Shown: positions 15,334 to 24,478, numbered from the stretch's first letter. The stretch is DNA of 56,891 nt from Clostridia bacterium (GCA_017396845.1 JAFQKQ010000042.1:1-56891), one strand, 5' to 3'. Notes: a model not told the origin generated them from the letters alone. Numbers and translations are program-made.

Positions 15334-17553
15334 ATGAAAAAGAATATGGTTCGTATCTTTGCCGCGATACTCGCCATGGTTATGGCGCTGTGCTTCGGCG
15401 GCATGGCGGAGGATGCGGTTTTGGCAGGTCAGAAGCTCAAGCTGAACGCCGTTATTGAAGGCTTGGAAGAAGCATTTGATATTGATATTGACCTGACGAC
15501 GGACGGAGAATCCATCGCGCAAATCAAAGTCGATTCAAAGGCGCTGGATATCAACGAATTTTTCCTGCAGATCGCTATGGACGCTCTGGTAGTCGGCGAT
15601 GCAGAGAACGAGTATGAGCAGTTCAATTACGACGAAATCATTCGCTTTTTGCAGGCGCTGGAACTTGCAAACAATTTCGGCGTAGAATTCCGGAAGGGTC
15701 TCGACCTCTACGATTACATGAACAGCGAAGACTATGTAAACGATATGCAGATCATAGAGGAAATCGCATCCGTTGAAATCAACCGCCTTTCTCAGCTGGC
15801 GGTAGAGAAAGGCCTTCTCGTGATCAGCGAGACCGGCGAGATTACCATTCAGTCCGATATTTCTCAGGCGATTGGCCTTGTCAGCGATTATCTGAAGGCA
15901 TTCTCCGCGGAGACCGAATCCATCCGCAGACTGTGCGGCATGAAGGTTTTCGAAGTTATCGAGTTTGATATGATGAGCTATCTTGACAGAGTGCCCGGAA
16001 AGCTCGTATCCATTGCCAATGAAATTACGAAGGCCGATTTGGGCGGCGCAGCCGGAAGCGTATATTTCCATACGACTGCGGAAGGCGAGATCAAGGCGGA
16101 TATTAACTTCTCCATGGAAGGCGAAACGATCGCCCTGAGCGCAAACGGCAAGGACGAAATGGTTATCACCCTTTCCTATGCGGCCATGGATGAAGAGATT
16201 CTGAATGCGTCTGTTGTGCTCGGCGAAAAGATGACGCTTGCCCTCAAAGTTTCTGCCGAAGGCGAAAATGCCGAAGTGAAGGCCGAAATCAGCGAAAATG
16301 CAATCAGCGCCTCAATTCAGGCGGAAGGCGGCGATATACAGTTTGCCCTCGACATGCTGAATGAGACCATGAAGCTTTACTACGATGTACAGAGCGAATA
16401 CGACGGAAATACCGTTTCCGTCGAGTATGCGAACGGCTCCTTTACCGCCAGTGCTACCGAATCTATGTTCGGCGAAACGATCGGCACCTACAGCGCAAGC
16501 TGCACGCCGGAGGGCATCATCGTAAAAGGCGAATGGGAGGACTTCCTTTCCGATAAGTATCTTCTGAATGCCGCTGTCACCCCCGTCGAGACCGGCTGGA
16601 CCGCGATCATCGATTACACCACCACCGATATCTACGGAACCAATTACAAAGTAAACGCAGAGTACATCGAAGAAACCGGAAAGCTCGCGGGTGCTGCTTC
16701 CGTTATCAGCAACTTTGACAACACCGAAATGCCGATCGAATTCGTATACGAAAACGGCGAAGGCCATATCACCTTTGCGCAGAACGGCTTGGCGTATGAT
16801 CTCTATTTCGTTGTGAAAGTGACCGAAACCGAGACGGAAGCCGGCGCGGTTATTGATCTCGGCGTCAACCTTGCCGAGGAAGCGAATCCTGATGTGGTAA
16901 TTCCCGCGCTTACATATCACTATGAAGCCTTCATGAACAATGAAGGAGAAATGAACTTCAAGATGGACTATCTGTTCCTTGAAGATATAATCAGAGACGA
17001 AAACGGCAATCTGGTGTATACGCAGGAGATCCATGAGTCCTTCGACGGAAGCAAGCTGATTTACGATGCAGTGATTGGCGATGATCAGATCTCCTTTACC
17101 GCCATCTTAACCGAAACCGAGAATGAGTTTACTGTAACCCTCGACGGCGCGGTGAACGGCGAAGCCTTTACTGCGGTACTGGGCGCTGAGATTCTGGAAG
17201 AGACGGAGACCGGATTGAAGCTTCGCGGATATGCGGAAGCGAAGGCCGGCAGCAATGTAATCACAGCGGAATGCCCGATCACAATCACCGCCGTTTCCGA
17301 TGAGAACGGACAGAAACTCGCAGTAGCGGCTGAACTGACCGCTTCCGAAAACGGAGCAGCGATGAAGCCCATCACTGTAAATATCTCCATCGAACTGGCT
17401 GAAAACGTTGAAATCGTACCCGCCTCCGGAAAGATACTGACGGCGGAGGATATCTACAACGCGATCAACGAGGCTTTCGAAGATCATATGAACAGTGAAT
17501 ACTCCAACTACTATGGGGACGGATTTGCGCTGGATGACGCGTCCGCAGCGTAA
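15334..17553 (+). CDS. Large secreted acidic protein of unknown function
   Basis: The product has 739 residues. The signal peptide is residues 1-25 (NMVRIFAAILAMVMALCFGG, then MAEDA as a likely cleavage region). Residues 30-230 look mixed or helical. From about 240 the chain alternates short polar and hydrophobic strands (ITLSYAAMDEEILNASVVLG, AEVKAEISENAISASIQAEG), suggesting many beta strands, perhaps a repeated sandwich or barrel. It is rich in Glu and Asp, and I see no lipobox, LPXTG motif, terminal membrane helix or known catalytic motif. It has its own strong promoter and terminator, so it is monocistronic. A GGAGGT site lies before the ATG. I do not recognise the family. Confidence 0.7.
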   Translation: MKKNMVRIFAAILAMVMALCFGGMAEDAVLAGQKLKLNAVIEGLEEAFDIDIDLTTDGESIAQIKVDSKALDINEFFLQIAMDALVVGDAENEYEQFNYDEIIRFLQALELANNFGVEFRKGLDLYDYMNSEDYVNDMQIIEEIASVEINRLSQLAVEKGLLVISETGEITIQSDISQAIGLVSDYLKAFSAETESIRRLCGMKVFEVIEFDMMSYLDRVPGKLVSIANEITKADLGGAAGSVYFHTTAEGEIKADINFSMEGETIALSANGKDEMVITLSYAAMDEEILNASVVLGEKMTLALKVSAEGENAEVKAEISENAISASIQAEGGDIQFALDMLNETMKLYYDVQSEYDGNTVSVEYANGSFTASATESMFGETIGTYSASCTPEGIIVKGEWEDFLSDKYLLNAAVTPVETGWTAIIDYTTTDIYGTNYKVNAEYIEETGKLAGAASVISNFDNTEMPIEFVYENGEGHITFAQNGLAYDLYFVVKVTETETEAGAVIDLGVNLAEEANPDVVIPALTYHYEAFMNNEGEMNFKMDYLFLEDIIRDENGNLVYTQEIHESFDGSKLIYDAVIGDDQISFTAILTETENEFTVTLDGAVNGEAFTAVLGAEILEETETGLKLRGYAEAKAGSNVITAECPITITAVSDENGQKLAVAAELTASENGAAMKPITVNISIELAENVEIVPASGKILTAEDIYNAINEAFEDHMNSEYSNYYGDGFALDDASAA

Positions 17554-17584
17554 CGAATAAAAGCGGGAAAATACGTTTCCCTTA

Positions 17585-17628
17585 TAAAAAAGCGGCGCAT
17601 GCAGTAAAATACATGCGTCGCTTTTTTA
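17585..17628. terminator. Bidirectional terminator between convergent genes
   Basis: AAAAAAGCGGCGCATG (17586-17601) pairs with CATGCGTCGCTTTTTT (17612-17627), giving a T-run on each strand. It serves the secreted protein gene (+) and the DUF4965 gene (-). Confidence 0.85.
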
Positions 17629-17662
17629 TGGCTGCTTTTGCGGCTGTTTTTTTTGAAATGCG

Positions 17663-19666
17663 TTATTTTCCCCATTCCTTTTTCAGCATCGGCATGAATA
17701 TGCCGCCCTGAACGGAGCGGGCGATAAAGTGGCAGTATGCGCCGGTCTTGGTCTCATACCAGTCACTGAAGGGCACGCGCGTGGGCGTTTCCTTAAGATA
17801 CTTTACCAGGGGCTTGGAGAAGGCTTCAATGTCCTCTTTGCTGTCCGCCATGGACGCCGCCCACAGGATCCAGTCGCTCTTGGTATAGCCGCGCCTGGAA
17901 TCGAGCGGAACGCCATATTCGTTCTGCTCTTCTTTGTATCTCTGTATTTCCGCTTTATAGAATTCCTCGTCAAACAGGCCGAAGGAGAACAGTTGATCCC
18001 AGATCGCATTGTATTTGAGGCTCCAGCCCTTGCCGTCCAGCGTCAGCGCGGTTCCGTTGTCCGTGCGGGCGCGGCTGTATACGTTTTTCGCCATCTTTTC
18101 AGCGGCGTTTTTGTAGTACACGGCTTCTTCGCTGTTTCCAAGTTCGCCCATAATCCAGCCGTACGCGGCAAGGCCGGAGACCGCCTTAAAGGCGAGGTTT
18201 ACATTGTGCGCAAGATGTCCGGCAAAGTCGTCCGTGCAGAGCTGTTCGCCCGGATCTTCGCCGTATTCTTCCAGATATCTCACCCATTTTTTAAGCGTAG
18301 GCAGATACTCCTTAATCAGCGCCTTTTCGCCGTCCGCTTTCATTGCCGCAGCCAGCATCAGTATCATATTTCCGCATTCCTCAACCGGCATCTGATAGCG
18401 GTTGTCGTAGAGATTCTCTTCGCCGTCATATACGAAAAGGGGCGGATATACGTCGCCGTTTCCGATGGGATCCACAGCTTCGGGAACCCATGCGGAAGCC
18501 TTTGCAGAGCCCCTGCGCCCGCGAAGGCCGTACACCTGACCGGTGGCCATGGGATAGCGGCCTACGTCGTGAGGCGCGAAATCGTCCTTCCAGATGGGCA
18601 AGGACGCGAATTTCAGGATCGGACGGCACATGCCGCGCACGAGCTCGGGCGCATAGATCAGATACAGCGGCATGGAGGGATAGCTTACGTCCACGGTTCC
18701 GATGCAGCCGTTGGAGTCGTTTTCCTTGGAGAGGAATATCGGGTTTCCTTCGCGGTCCGCAATCAGCTTGTGCGCGCAGATGGTATGGCGGTAGGATGCG
18801 TTTGCAAGGCGCGCATAGGCTTCGTTTCCGCATGCAAGCGCCTTCTGATAAAGGCTTTCATCGAGCGCATCCAGACGCGCCATGATTTCGTCTCTTCTGT
18901 CGTGCATTTCGTGTATGGCCTGCACGATGGTTTTTCCGTTTCTTGCATACCAAGCGCGGGCGGTGTACTCGAAATACTGTATGGAGGCTACATCGTCATA
19001 AGCCAGCATGAAGCGGATGGTCTCTTTATTTTCGGATACGGCTTTGCTGTCGCGAAGCACGAGCCCCCAATGGCCTTCGACGCGCTCAAAGGATGCGTTC
19101 TTATCCGCTGCAATGTATGCGTAGCCCCAATCGATCGTGATATGATCGCCCGAGTGACACAGAAGCGACTGGTGCTTTTTGCCCATCCAGGCAAGGGAAA
19201 GGCTTCCGCTCTTATATGCGTTTCCGATCATCGGCTGAAGGGCGGGGCCGTCTTTTACGATATCGTCATGCCAGATAAGGCAGGCGTCTGCTTTGTGCGT
19301 TTTTCCGTCGCCTGAGGCGAAGGCGATATCCACATAGGTTACAGGTGTTGATAGTATGTCAAAATCGTCGAGCAGAAGCGGTGCGCGGAAGGATACCGAA
19401 ATCTTTACGCCGTTTGCCTCAAAGCCGTACTGTGTTTTGGTTGCGGTAACGGTGCGCCTGGTCAGAGAAGCCTTTGCCGAATCCGGATGTCTTCCGATGA
19501 GCGCGAAATTTACGCCGTCAATCTGCGCCGTCAGTGTGATGCGCTTGCGTTCGCCCGCCCAGTGCATTGTATCGCTGTCTGCGGGATGATCGGTATTCGA
19601 CCAAACGGAAAGATAGGGGTCGGTGGAAATCAAAGGATATGCGGGAAGAAAGCTTTCAAAATTCAT
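17663..19666 (-). CDS. DUF4965/GtaA-type glutaminase-like family protein
   Basis: The product has 667 residues from the ATG at 19666, which follows AAAGGAGGAATTCCC; a longer frame to 19699 runs through this site. The N-terminal domain (FLPAYPLISTDPYLSVWSN, MHWAGERKRI) matches the DUF4964/DUF5127 start of glutaminase A-like proteins. The later alpha-toroid portion matches DUF4965/DUF1793 (SYRHTICAHKLIADREGNPI, STNDSNGCIGTVDVSYPSMP-like core, and YTKSDWILWAASMADS). Fungal GtaA relatives hydrolyse glutamine; many bacterial members are encoded beside glycan genes and are untested. No signal peptide is seen. Residues typical of the family are retained, but the reaction in this organism is not certain. 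Confidence 0.75.
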   Translation of the reverse strand: MNFESFLPAYPLISTDPYLSVWSNTDHPADSDTMHWAGERKRITLTAQIDGVNFALIGRHPDSAKASLTRRTVTATKTQYGFEANGVKISVSFRAPLLLDDFDILSTPVTYVDIAFASGDGKTHKADACLIWHDDIVKDGPALQPMIGNAYKSGSLSLAWMGKKHQSLLCHSGDHITIDWGYAYIAADKNASFERVEGHWGLVLRDSKAVSENKETIRFMLAYDDVASIQYFEYTARAWYARNGKTIVQAIHEMHDRRDEIMARLDALDESLYQKALACGNEAYARLANASYRHTICAHKLIADREGNPIFLSKENDSNGCIGTVDVSYPSMPLYLIYAPELVRGMCRPILKFASLPIWKDDFAPHDVGRYPMATGQVYGLRGRRGSAKASAWVPEAVDPIGNGDVYPPLFVYDGEENLYDNRYQMPVEECGNMILMLAAAMKADGEKALIKEYLPTLKKWVRYLEEYGEDPGEQLCTDDFAGHLAHNVNLAFKAVSGLAAYGWIMGELGNSEEAVYYKNAAEKMAKNVYSRARTDNGTALTLDGKGWSLKYNAIWDQLFSFGLFDEEFYKAEIQRYKEEQNEYGVPLDSRRGYTKSDWILWAASMADSKEDIEAFSKPLVKYLKETPTRVPFSDWYETKTGAYCHFIARSVQGGIFMPMLKKEWGK

Positions 19667-19703
19667 GGGAATTCCTCCTTTATCTGGAGCATTTTGCAAA
19701 GTC

Positions 19704-19733
19704 AGTATACCATATATTGATTATTGCCTGCAA
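19704..19733 (-). promoter_or_regulatory. Probable promoter of the DUF4965 gene
   Basis: Minus strand: TTGCAG (19733-19728), 18-bp spacer, TATACT (19709-19704). A small palindrome, ATTGCCTGCAAT at 19723-19734, covers the -35 box and may be an operator. Confidence 0.5.
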
Positions 19734-19823
19734 TAGATGTTATTGCGTTTTTTCACTGCTATCAGATATTGCCTTGCATGGTGGAGATGAAAAACACGCA
19801 GGATAGAAGCGGAGGTGAGGAAA

Positions 19824-20252
19824 ATGAATCAGAATGCAGAGCTTTTCAGATCCGTTCAGGGCGCAGCGCAGATGGGGATTGAGTCCATCGAGCTGCTGCT
19901 TGATAAAACGGAGCATGAGGGCATACGCACAGAAATGCTTCATCAGCTCTCGGAATACAAGAAGAGCGAACAGAAGGCGCTGGAGGGCCTGAAAGAGGCG
20001 GGAGAGAAGCCCAAAATGAGAAACCCGCTTACGCGCGCCGGCACATGGATGGGCATACAGATGGATACGCTCGTAGATCAGAGTCCGTCGCATCTGGCGG
20101 ATATGCTGATCCAGGGCTCTACGATGGGCGTAATCGAGTTGACCCGCGCCCGCGCGGCATGCCCGGATGCGGGAGAGAAGGCGCATAAGCTGGCTTCGGA
20201 TTTTCTGCAGAATGAAGATCAGGCGATTGACAGACTGAAAAATTTCCTGTAA
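19824..20252 (+). CDS. Conserved helical-bundle protein of unknown function
   Basis: The product has 142 residues, begins at the ATG 8 nt after GGAGG and is all-helical in appearance. MGIESIELLLDKTEHEGIR, a central KMRNPLTRAGTWMGIQMDTL and QSPSHLADMLIQGSTMGVIE are features I associate with an uncharacterised family widespread in Firmicutes. The pattern resembles a ferritin-like four-helix bundle, but the EXXH metal-ligand pairs of true ferritins are not evident. It precedes the yabP-yabQ-divIC cluster with a 65-bp gap. There is no membrane segment or signal peptide. Confidence 0.65.
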   Translation: MNQNAELFRSVQGAAQMGIESIELLLDKTEHEGIRTEMLHQLSEYKKSEQKALEGLKEAGEKPKMRNPLTRAGTWMGIQMDTLVDQSPSHLADMLIQGSTMGVIELTRARAACPDAGEKAHKLASDFLQNEDQAIDRLKNFL

Positions 20253-20317
20253 TATATTGCGCGCCGGGCATAGTTTCCCATCCCGTTGAATACGATTTTC
20301 CGTATGGAGGGATGAAG

Positions 20318-20599
20318 ATGAAGGAAATGCCGCCCGGCGTTCAAAAGCCGCATACGCTTATGGTCGACAATCGAATGCATACGGTGGTTACCGGCGTTGA
20401 GAAGGTGGAGCTGTTTAACGGCGAAATGATTTCGGCCTTCACAAGCTTCGGGTCGATTTCCCTTCAGGGACAGGGGCTGCATGTGGAAAGCCTGGATCTT
20501 GCGGAAGGAAGGCTGATCGTTACCGGGAAAATCGAACGCGTGGAATACGACGAAAGTGCCCGGAAGGCCAAGGGCGTTATCGCCCGCATATTCAAATAG
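20318..20599 (+). CDS. yabP: Sporulation protein YabP
   Basis: The product has 93 residues. The ATG at 20318 is 7 nt from GGAGG, whereas the ATG at 20312 is too close. The sequence follows the YabP/YqfC family: HTLMVDNRMHTVVTGVEKVE, then VELFNGEMISAFTSFGSISL and GQGLHVESLDLAEGRLIVTG. In Bacillus subtilis yabP is induced in the mother cell during sporulation and is thought to act in spore coat or cortex formation. yabQ and divIC follow, in the order seen in Bacillus. Upstream yabO, usual in Bacillus, is absent here. Confidence 0.9.
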   Translation: MKEMPPGVQKPHTLMVDNRMHTVVTGVEKVELFNGEMISAFTSFGSISLQGQGLHVESLDLAEGRLIVTGKIERVEYDESARKAKGVIARIFK

Positions 20600-20602
20600 C
20601 CT

Positions 20603-20971
20603 ATGCTGTATTATACCGTCGGCCAGATCGATACGTTTCTTGCGATGTTTTTGTCAGGGCTCGCGCTTGGCGCGTGGACGGATATCGCCTTTCGTCTGTC
20701 CGCGCTTTTAAAGCCCGGCAGAATTCTTACGTTTTTTCTGGACGCAGTATGCGTAGCCGGATTGTTCTTTATACTGCTTTTTGCGCTGTTTCGTTCGTCG
20801 CGTCTGGAGCTTCGGCTGTTTTCGCTGCTCTCTTCCTTTGGCGCAATGGCATTGTATCTGCTGATTGTTCCGCCGGTTATAGATGCGCAAGTGAATTTTA
20901 TCAAAAAAATAGCATGTCGATTGTATGGATTTCATAATCTTAAGAAAATATTTCAATTTCTTTGCAGGTGA
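20603..20971 (+). CDS. yabQ: Spore cortex biosynthesis protein YabQ
   Basis: The product has 122 residues with three or four membrane helices (TFLAMFLSGLALGAWTDIAF, ILTFFLDAVCVAGLFFILLF, SFGAMALYLLIVPPVI). YabQ is a mother-cell membrane protein needed for the spore cortex in Bacillus subtilis. It begins 3 bp after the yabP stop with no separate ribosome site, so translation is probably coupled. The basic C-terminus (GFHNLKKIFQFLCR) ends 60 bp before divIC. Confidence 0.85.
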   Translation: MLYYTVGQIDTFLAMFLSGLALGAWTDIAFRLSALLKPGRILTFFLDAVCVAGLFFILLFALFRSSRLELRLFSLLSSFGAMALYLLIVPPVIDAQVNFIKKIACRLYGFHNLKKIFQFLCR

Positions 20972-21031
20972 GGCAGGAAAAAAGCGACTTTGGTCGAATC
21001 TTAAAGGTACATATTCGAGAGGGTGAGTCAT

Positions 21032-21328
21032 ATGCCGCGTAAATCCAACAAAATTTCTGTCCGCCCGCGCTTCTGGCTGATATTGATGATGCTGATATTG
21101 GTGCTTTCGATGCCGCTGTATATAAAGCTTCACAATCAGCAGAAAAAGCTGAACGATGCATATGCAGAGCAGGTTGCTTACAGGGATCAACTCAAAGAAC
21201 AGGTGCTCGATCTTCAGAAGGATATTTCTTATCTGAAAAGCGAGGAGGGCATTGAACGCTATGCCCGCGCTGCGGGTATGGTAATGCCGGGCGAGATACA
21301 GTTTGTAGCAGGCGGTGCGAATAAATAA
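21032..21328 (+). CDS. divIC: Septum formation initiator DivIC/FtsB family
   Basis: The product has 98 residues with a basic cytosolic start (MPRKSNKISVRPRF), one membrane helix (WLILMMLILVLSMPLYI) and a coiled coil (LHNQQKKLNDAYAEQVAYRD ... LKEQVLDLQKDI). IERYARAAGMVMPGEIQFV is the typical C-terminal FtsB/DivIC motif. It acts in the divisome with FtsL and DivIB. The ATG at 21032 follows AGAGGGTGAG; a GTG at 21023 is possible. Its place after yabQ matches the Bacillus order. Confidence 0.9.
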   Translation: MPRKSNKISVRPRFWLILMMLILVLSMPLYIKLHNQQKKLNDAYAEQVAYRDQLKEQVLDLQKDISYLKSEEGIERYARAAGMVMPGEIQFVAGGANK

Positions 21329-21344
21329 AACCCATTAATAGTAT

Positions 21345-21390
21345 GAGCCGCTCCGAAGGGAAAATACCCTTGGAGCGGCTCTGTTTTTTT
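21345..21390 (+). terminator. Rho-independent terminator of the yabP-divIC cluster
   Basis: GAGCCGCTCC at 21345-21354 pairs with GGAGCGGCTC at 21372-21381, with inner AGGG/CCCT, and is followed by TGTTTTTTT. Confidence 0.9.
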
Positions 21391-21401
21391 GCGTGTCAGT
21401 G

Positions 21402-22034
21402 TTATTCTTCCATGTTCTCAAGATTGATCTGATCGGCGTTTTTAAATTCGTCGCTCTTTCTCTCGCGCTTGTATTCCTCGGTGAAGGTCTTCATATCCTT
21501 ATTGAGGTCGCGCTTATTAAGCTCTTCCTTTACGGCGTCTTTGATTTCGCTTTCGGACATGGTTTCAACGTTCTTTCCCCTGCTGACCATGGCGCTGAGC
21601 GCTTTTCCGTAGGCGATGGCCGCGATCATCACGGTGGCATAGCCTACGCCGCCCATTACGATTGTGGAGGCCGCGCTTCCGAGTACGGGGATGAAGGAGA
21701 GTACGGTGGAAGCGATTACGCTGCCGACGAAGGTGATTACGTTGGAGGCGATGTTGGCGATGACGGCGGAGGCGATGGACTTTACTACGTTTCCGCTAAG
21801 AGAAATGCCGAGCGCCTTGTTCATGCGGACGTACATCGAATATACGACAGCGGTCTGACACACAACGCAAGCGGTTGCGCCTGCGCCGGGAACGGCGGCC
21901 GCCAGAGAAACTGCGGTAGAAGCGATCGCGTGCTGGCGTACGATTCGGGCGACGTTATCATCAAACATATCCTGGATGGTGGAATTGGACATTCTATCGA
22001 TACCCATAAGAGCGATTGTAGCCTGAATTGACAT
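21402..22034 (-). CDS. Membrane protein with glycine-rich helices (DUF697-like)
   Basis: The product has 210 residues. A cytosolic-looking start (MSIQATIALMGIDRMSNSTI) leads to several alanine/glycine-rich hydrophobic helices: TAVSLAAAVPGAGATACVVC, SIASAVIANIASNVITFVGS, and ASTVLSFIPVLGSAASTIVM. A charged tail follows (ESEIKDAVKEELNKRDLNKD). The pattern recalls the DUF697/YcjF group, but that is only a suggestion. A GGAGGG site precedes the ATG. The gene converges on divIC and sits apart from the DUF368 gene behind a terminator, so it is monocistronic. Confidence 0.6.
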   Translation of the reverse strand: MSIQATIALMGIDRMSNSTIQDMFDDNVARIVRQHAIASTAVSLAAAVPGAGATACVVCQTAVVYSMYVRMNKALGISLSGNVVKSIASAVIANIASNVITFVGSVIASTVLSFIPVLGSAASTIVMGGVGYATVMIAAIAYGKALSAMVSRGKNVETMSESEIKDAVKEELNKRDLNKDMKTFTEEYKRERKSDEFKNADQINLENMEE

Positions 22035-22139
22035 TGTGTTTCCCTCCGTTTTTTTGTTTTTTGCTTTATGGGTACATTATATACAGGCCGATCCCTTCGG
22101 ATTGAAATGCGTTTCCGAAGGCGATGAATGCTAAATTAC

Positions 22140-22182
22140 ACAAAAACGGACGCCGCGGAAAACTTGTTTCTGCAGCGTCCGT
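22140..22182 (-). terminator. Terminator of the DUF368 operon
   Basis: Read on the minus strand, ACGGACGCTGC pairs with GCGGCGTCCGT around a 13-nt loop (arms about 22146-22156 and 22172-22182) and is followed by TTTTG. Confidence 0.8.
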
Positions 22183-22207
22183 ATAGTGCTGTATGCGCGT
22201 ATCCGAA

Positions 22208-23071
22208 TCAGGAGAACTTCTTTGCCAGACGCTCGCAGGCTACGATTGCAGCGGCGCCGACGGAGAAGGCGATGACCGGGGCGATATACGACCAGCCGGG
22301 GAAGATGGCAAATACCGAGCCCACGACGAAACCGAGGATGGCGGAGTAGGTTTCGCGGGAGAAGCGGTTCAAAAGGAACTTGATCAGCTTTGCGCAGAAC
22401 ACCATGCCCAGCAGCATGCCGATTCCGAAGGGAATGAGCTGCGCGATATTGAATGTGTGAAGCGCCGCCATGATTTGTCCGTAGCAGCCGAGCATGACCA
22501 TGACGAGCGAACCGGAAATGCCGGGGATGATCATGGTTGCGCAGGCAATCGCGCCGTAGATGATCATTTTTACAGATACGATGATCCAGCTGCCGGTCGC
22601 CGCGATTTCTTCGCCTTCTACCTTTTCAACGGTAGACATCCAGATCATGAGGGCGAGAATTACGGCGAAAATCAGCACGCATACGATATCCTTTGTAAGA
22701 TTTCGCTTGCCGGAAAGGCTTCCCGCCGCTTTCTTTGCGATCATCGGAACCGAGAAAGCGATGACGCCGATAAAGAAGGTCTGCATAATCGCTTCGTTAT
22801 TGGTGAGCATTACGTCCATCAGGCTTCCGAACAGGAATACCGCAATGCCCATACCCGCAAGAATCGGGAGGAAGAACTTCCATTCCGTCTTGATGCGGCT
22901 TCTGAAGTCGGTAATGATGAGTATGATTCTTTCGTATACGCCGAACACAACCATGGCGGTTCCGCCGCTTACGCCGGGAATGATGTTGGCAAGGCCGAAT
23001 ACCATGCCCACCATTACGCGGTACAGAATCTGGAAAAGGCTCATTTCGTTTTTAGTGGTTTTACTAGCCAT
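22208..23071 (-). CDS. DUF368 family polyprenyl-phosphate transporter (PopT-like)
   Basis: The product has 287 residues and about eight membrane helices. The two internally repeated family motifs are present: MVFGLANIIPGVSGGTAMVV and ACATMIIPGISGSLVMVMLG. DUF368 proteins have been shown to recycle undecaprenyl phosphate across the membrane and were named PopT. The gene is last in a three-gene minus-strand operon, 26 bp after the transglutaminase-like gene. The role in lipid-carrier recycling is a family inference. Confidence 0.85.
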   Translation of the reverse strand: MASKTTKNEMSLFQILYRVMVGMVFGLANIIPGVSGGTAMVVFGVYERIILIITDFRSRIKTEWKFFLPILAGMGIAVFLFGSLMDVMLTNNEAIMQTFFIGVIAFSVPMIAKKAAGSLSGKRNLTKDIVCVLIFAVILALMIWMSTVEKVEGEEIAATGSWIIVSVKMIIYGAIACATMIIPGISGSLVMVMLGCYGQIMAALHTFNIAQLIPFGIGMLLGMVFCAKLIKFLLNRFSRETYSAILGFVVGSVFAIFPGWSYIAPVIAFSVGAAAIVACERLAKKFS

Positions 23072-23097
23072 GAATCGGAGTGCTCCCTTCCTGGGTT

Positions 23098-24474
23098 TTA
23101 GTCGATTTTCTCAAACAGCATTGTTTCGCTGTCGGAATCATATTCGTAGCTGTCAAAACCGCGAAGGCCGCATTCGATTTCGCCGTCCTGATTGTCGTAC
23201 GGATCGTAGCGCTCGAATTTCTTTTCGGGATTCAAGCGCGTGAAGTAGCGGTCGTTTGCGATCATGCGGAACGGATCGAGGTTTCCGAAATAGAAATCCC
23301 ACTTTTCCTTGTTGCCGCTTCTGTAGGCGCTTCCGCCGAAGGAGGGATCCGCGAACAGCCAGCCGAATTCTTCGGTATAGAACTGCGCCCAGTCGTGATT
23401 TCCGGTGCTCTTGGGATCGGTGGTCAGGCCGCTCTGCCAGCGGGCGGGAATGCCCAGTATGCGAAGGAGCGTGATCAGCAGTATTGCCTGAATGCCGCAG
23501 TCGCCCTTGTGGTTCAGCGCCGGATATTCCGCGTGGCGCTCGACCAGAATGTAGGAGCGCATGAAGGAATAGCGCACGTTCATCGTTACGTAATCGTATA
23601 CCTTGCGGGCGAGCTTCAGCTTATCGGTTTCATCCCCCGCGATTTCCTTTGCCAGCTTTTTCAGATACGGCGTGAAGGCGATGTGGGGAAGAAGCTCGCT
23701 CAGGTCGTCCTCGGTGGGCGCGGGTACGTTTTCGTATGCGATAAACGGTTTATCTTCGAAGGGGCGCACGTATTTTACGCGGTTTTCGAATGTGAAAGTG
23801 ACGGAGAAGGCTTCGTTCTTTTCAAGCGTGCGCTTGTAGGAAACGGTTCTGTGGTGTTCGTTCGCCGGGGTGATAAAGCCGTCTGCGTCGGCTTCGATGA
23901 TGATTTTATCCTCCGCCTGCTGAGCGCTCTTTGCGGGAATGGGCAGGTGGCACAGATAGGTTTCTCCGGGAATGAACTTATCGTCGTCGATTTTCAGGGT
24001 CTTTTTGATTTTATAGCGGTAAGCGAGCTCGCCCTTTTCGCGCATCTCGTTCAGCGCGTCCTTCAGGCGCAGGTTTTCTTCCTTCTCGTCGTCTTCATAT
24101 TGACGATCCCAAAGGTTCTGATCCATGCGCACGAGCGTACCGGCAAAGGAGCGGACATAGCGCTTTTCGCCGTCGATATAGTAGAAATCCATGCAGCCGT
24201 CAAGCTCCATTTTATCGAATTCCTCTTCCGTAAAATCGCGTACGCGCGCTTTCATGATCTCAAGCGCCTGCTGGCGGTTATAGGGGAAGCGCTTGGGAAG
24301 CATTTCGATCAGATGACGCTCGACCAGAAGGCGTTCTCTCATCATAGAAGAGATGTTTTCTTTATTCAGGCGATGGTTGATGAGCTGAAGGGCGCCCTTC
24401 AAATCGCCGCTGAGCTTGGTTTTTAAAATATCCTCCGGAAGATCGTACATCAGGCTTTCAAGAGGCAGTCGCAT
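23098..24474 (-). CDS. Transglutaminase-like domain protein
   Basis: The product has 458 residues from the ATG at 24474 (MRLPLESLMYDLPEDILKTK), which follows AAAGGGGATAACACT; a longer frame starts inside the upstream gene. The first ~200 residues are helical and charged. The transglutaminase-like core is in the C-terminal third: catalytic Cys in NHKGDCGIQAILLITLLRIL (about Cys326), His in NHDWAQFYTEEFGWLFADPS, and the Asp in the same block. Members act as proteases or cross-linkers, or have unknown roles. No signal peptide is seen. It lies 5 bp after the URO-D family gene. Confidence 0.8.
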   Translation of the reverse strand: MRLPLESLMYDLPEDILKTKLSGDLKGALQLINHRLNKENISSMMRERLLVERHLIEMLPKRFPYNRQQALEIMKARVRDFTEEEFDKMELDGCMDFYYIDGEKRYVRSFAGTLVRMDQNLWDRQYEDDEKEENLRLKDALNEMREKGELAYRYKIKKTLKIDDDKFIPGETYLCHLPIPAKSAQQAEDKIIIEADADGFITPANEHHRTVSYKRTLEKNEAFSVTFTFENRVKYVRPFEDKPFIAYENVPAPTEDDLSELLPHIAFTPYLKKLAKEIAGDETDKLKLARKVYDYVTMNVRYSFMRSYILVERHAEYPALNHKGDCGIQAILLITLLRILGIPARWQSGLTTDPKSTGNHDWAQFYTEEFGWLFADPSFGGSAYRSGNKEKWDFYFGNLDPFRMIANDRYFTRLNPEKKFERYDPYDNQDGEIECGLRGFDSYEYDSDSETMLFEKID

Positions 24475-24478
24475 AGTG

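Noticed and set aside
17729-19315. 528-codon plus-strand frame opposite the DUF4965 gene
   Set aside because: The minus strand carries recognisable family motifs and an AGGAGG start; this is its mirror.
23080-24426. 448-codon plus-strand frame opposite the transglutaminase-like gene
   Set aside because: The catalytic Cys-His-Asp set is on the minus strand.
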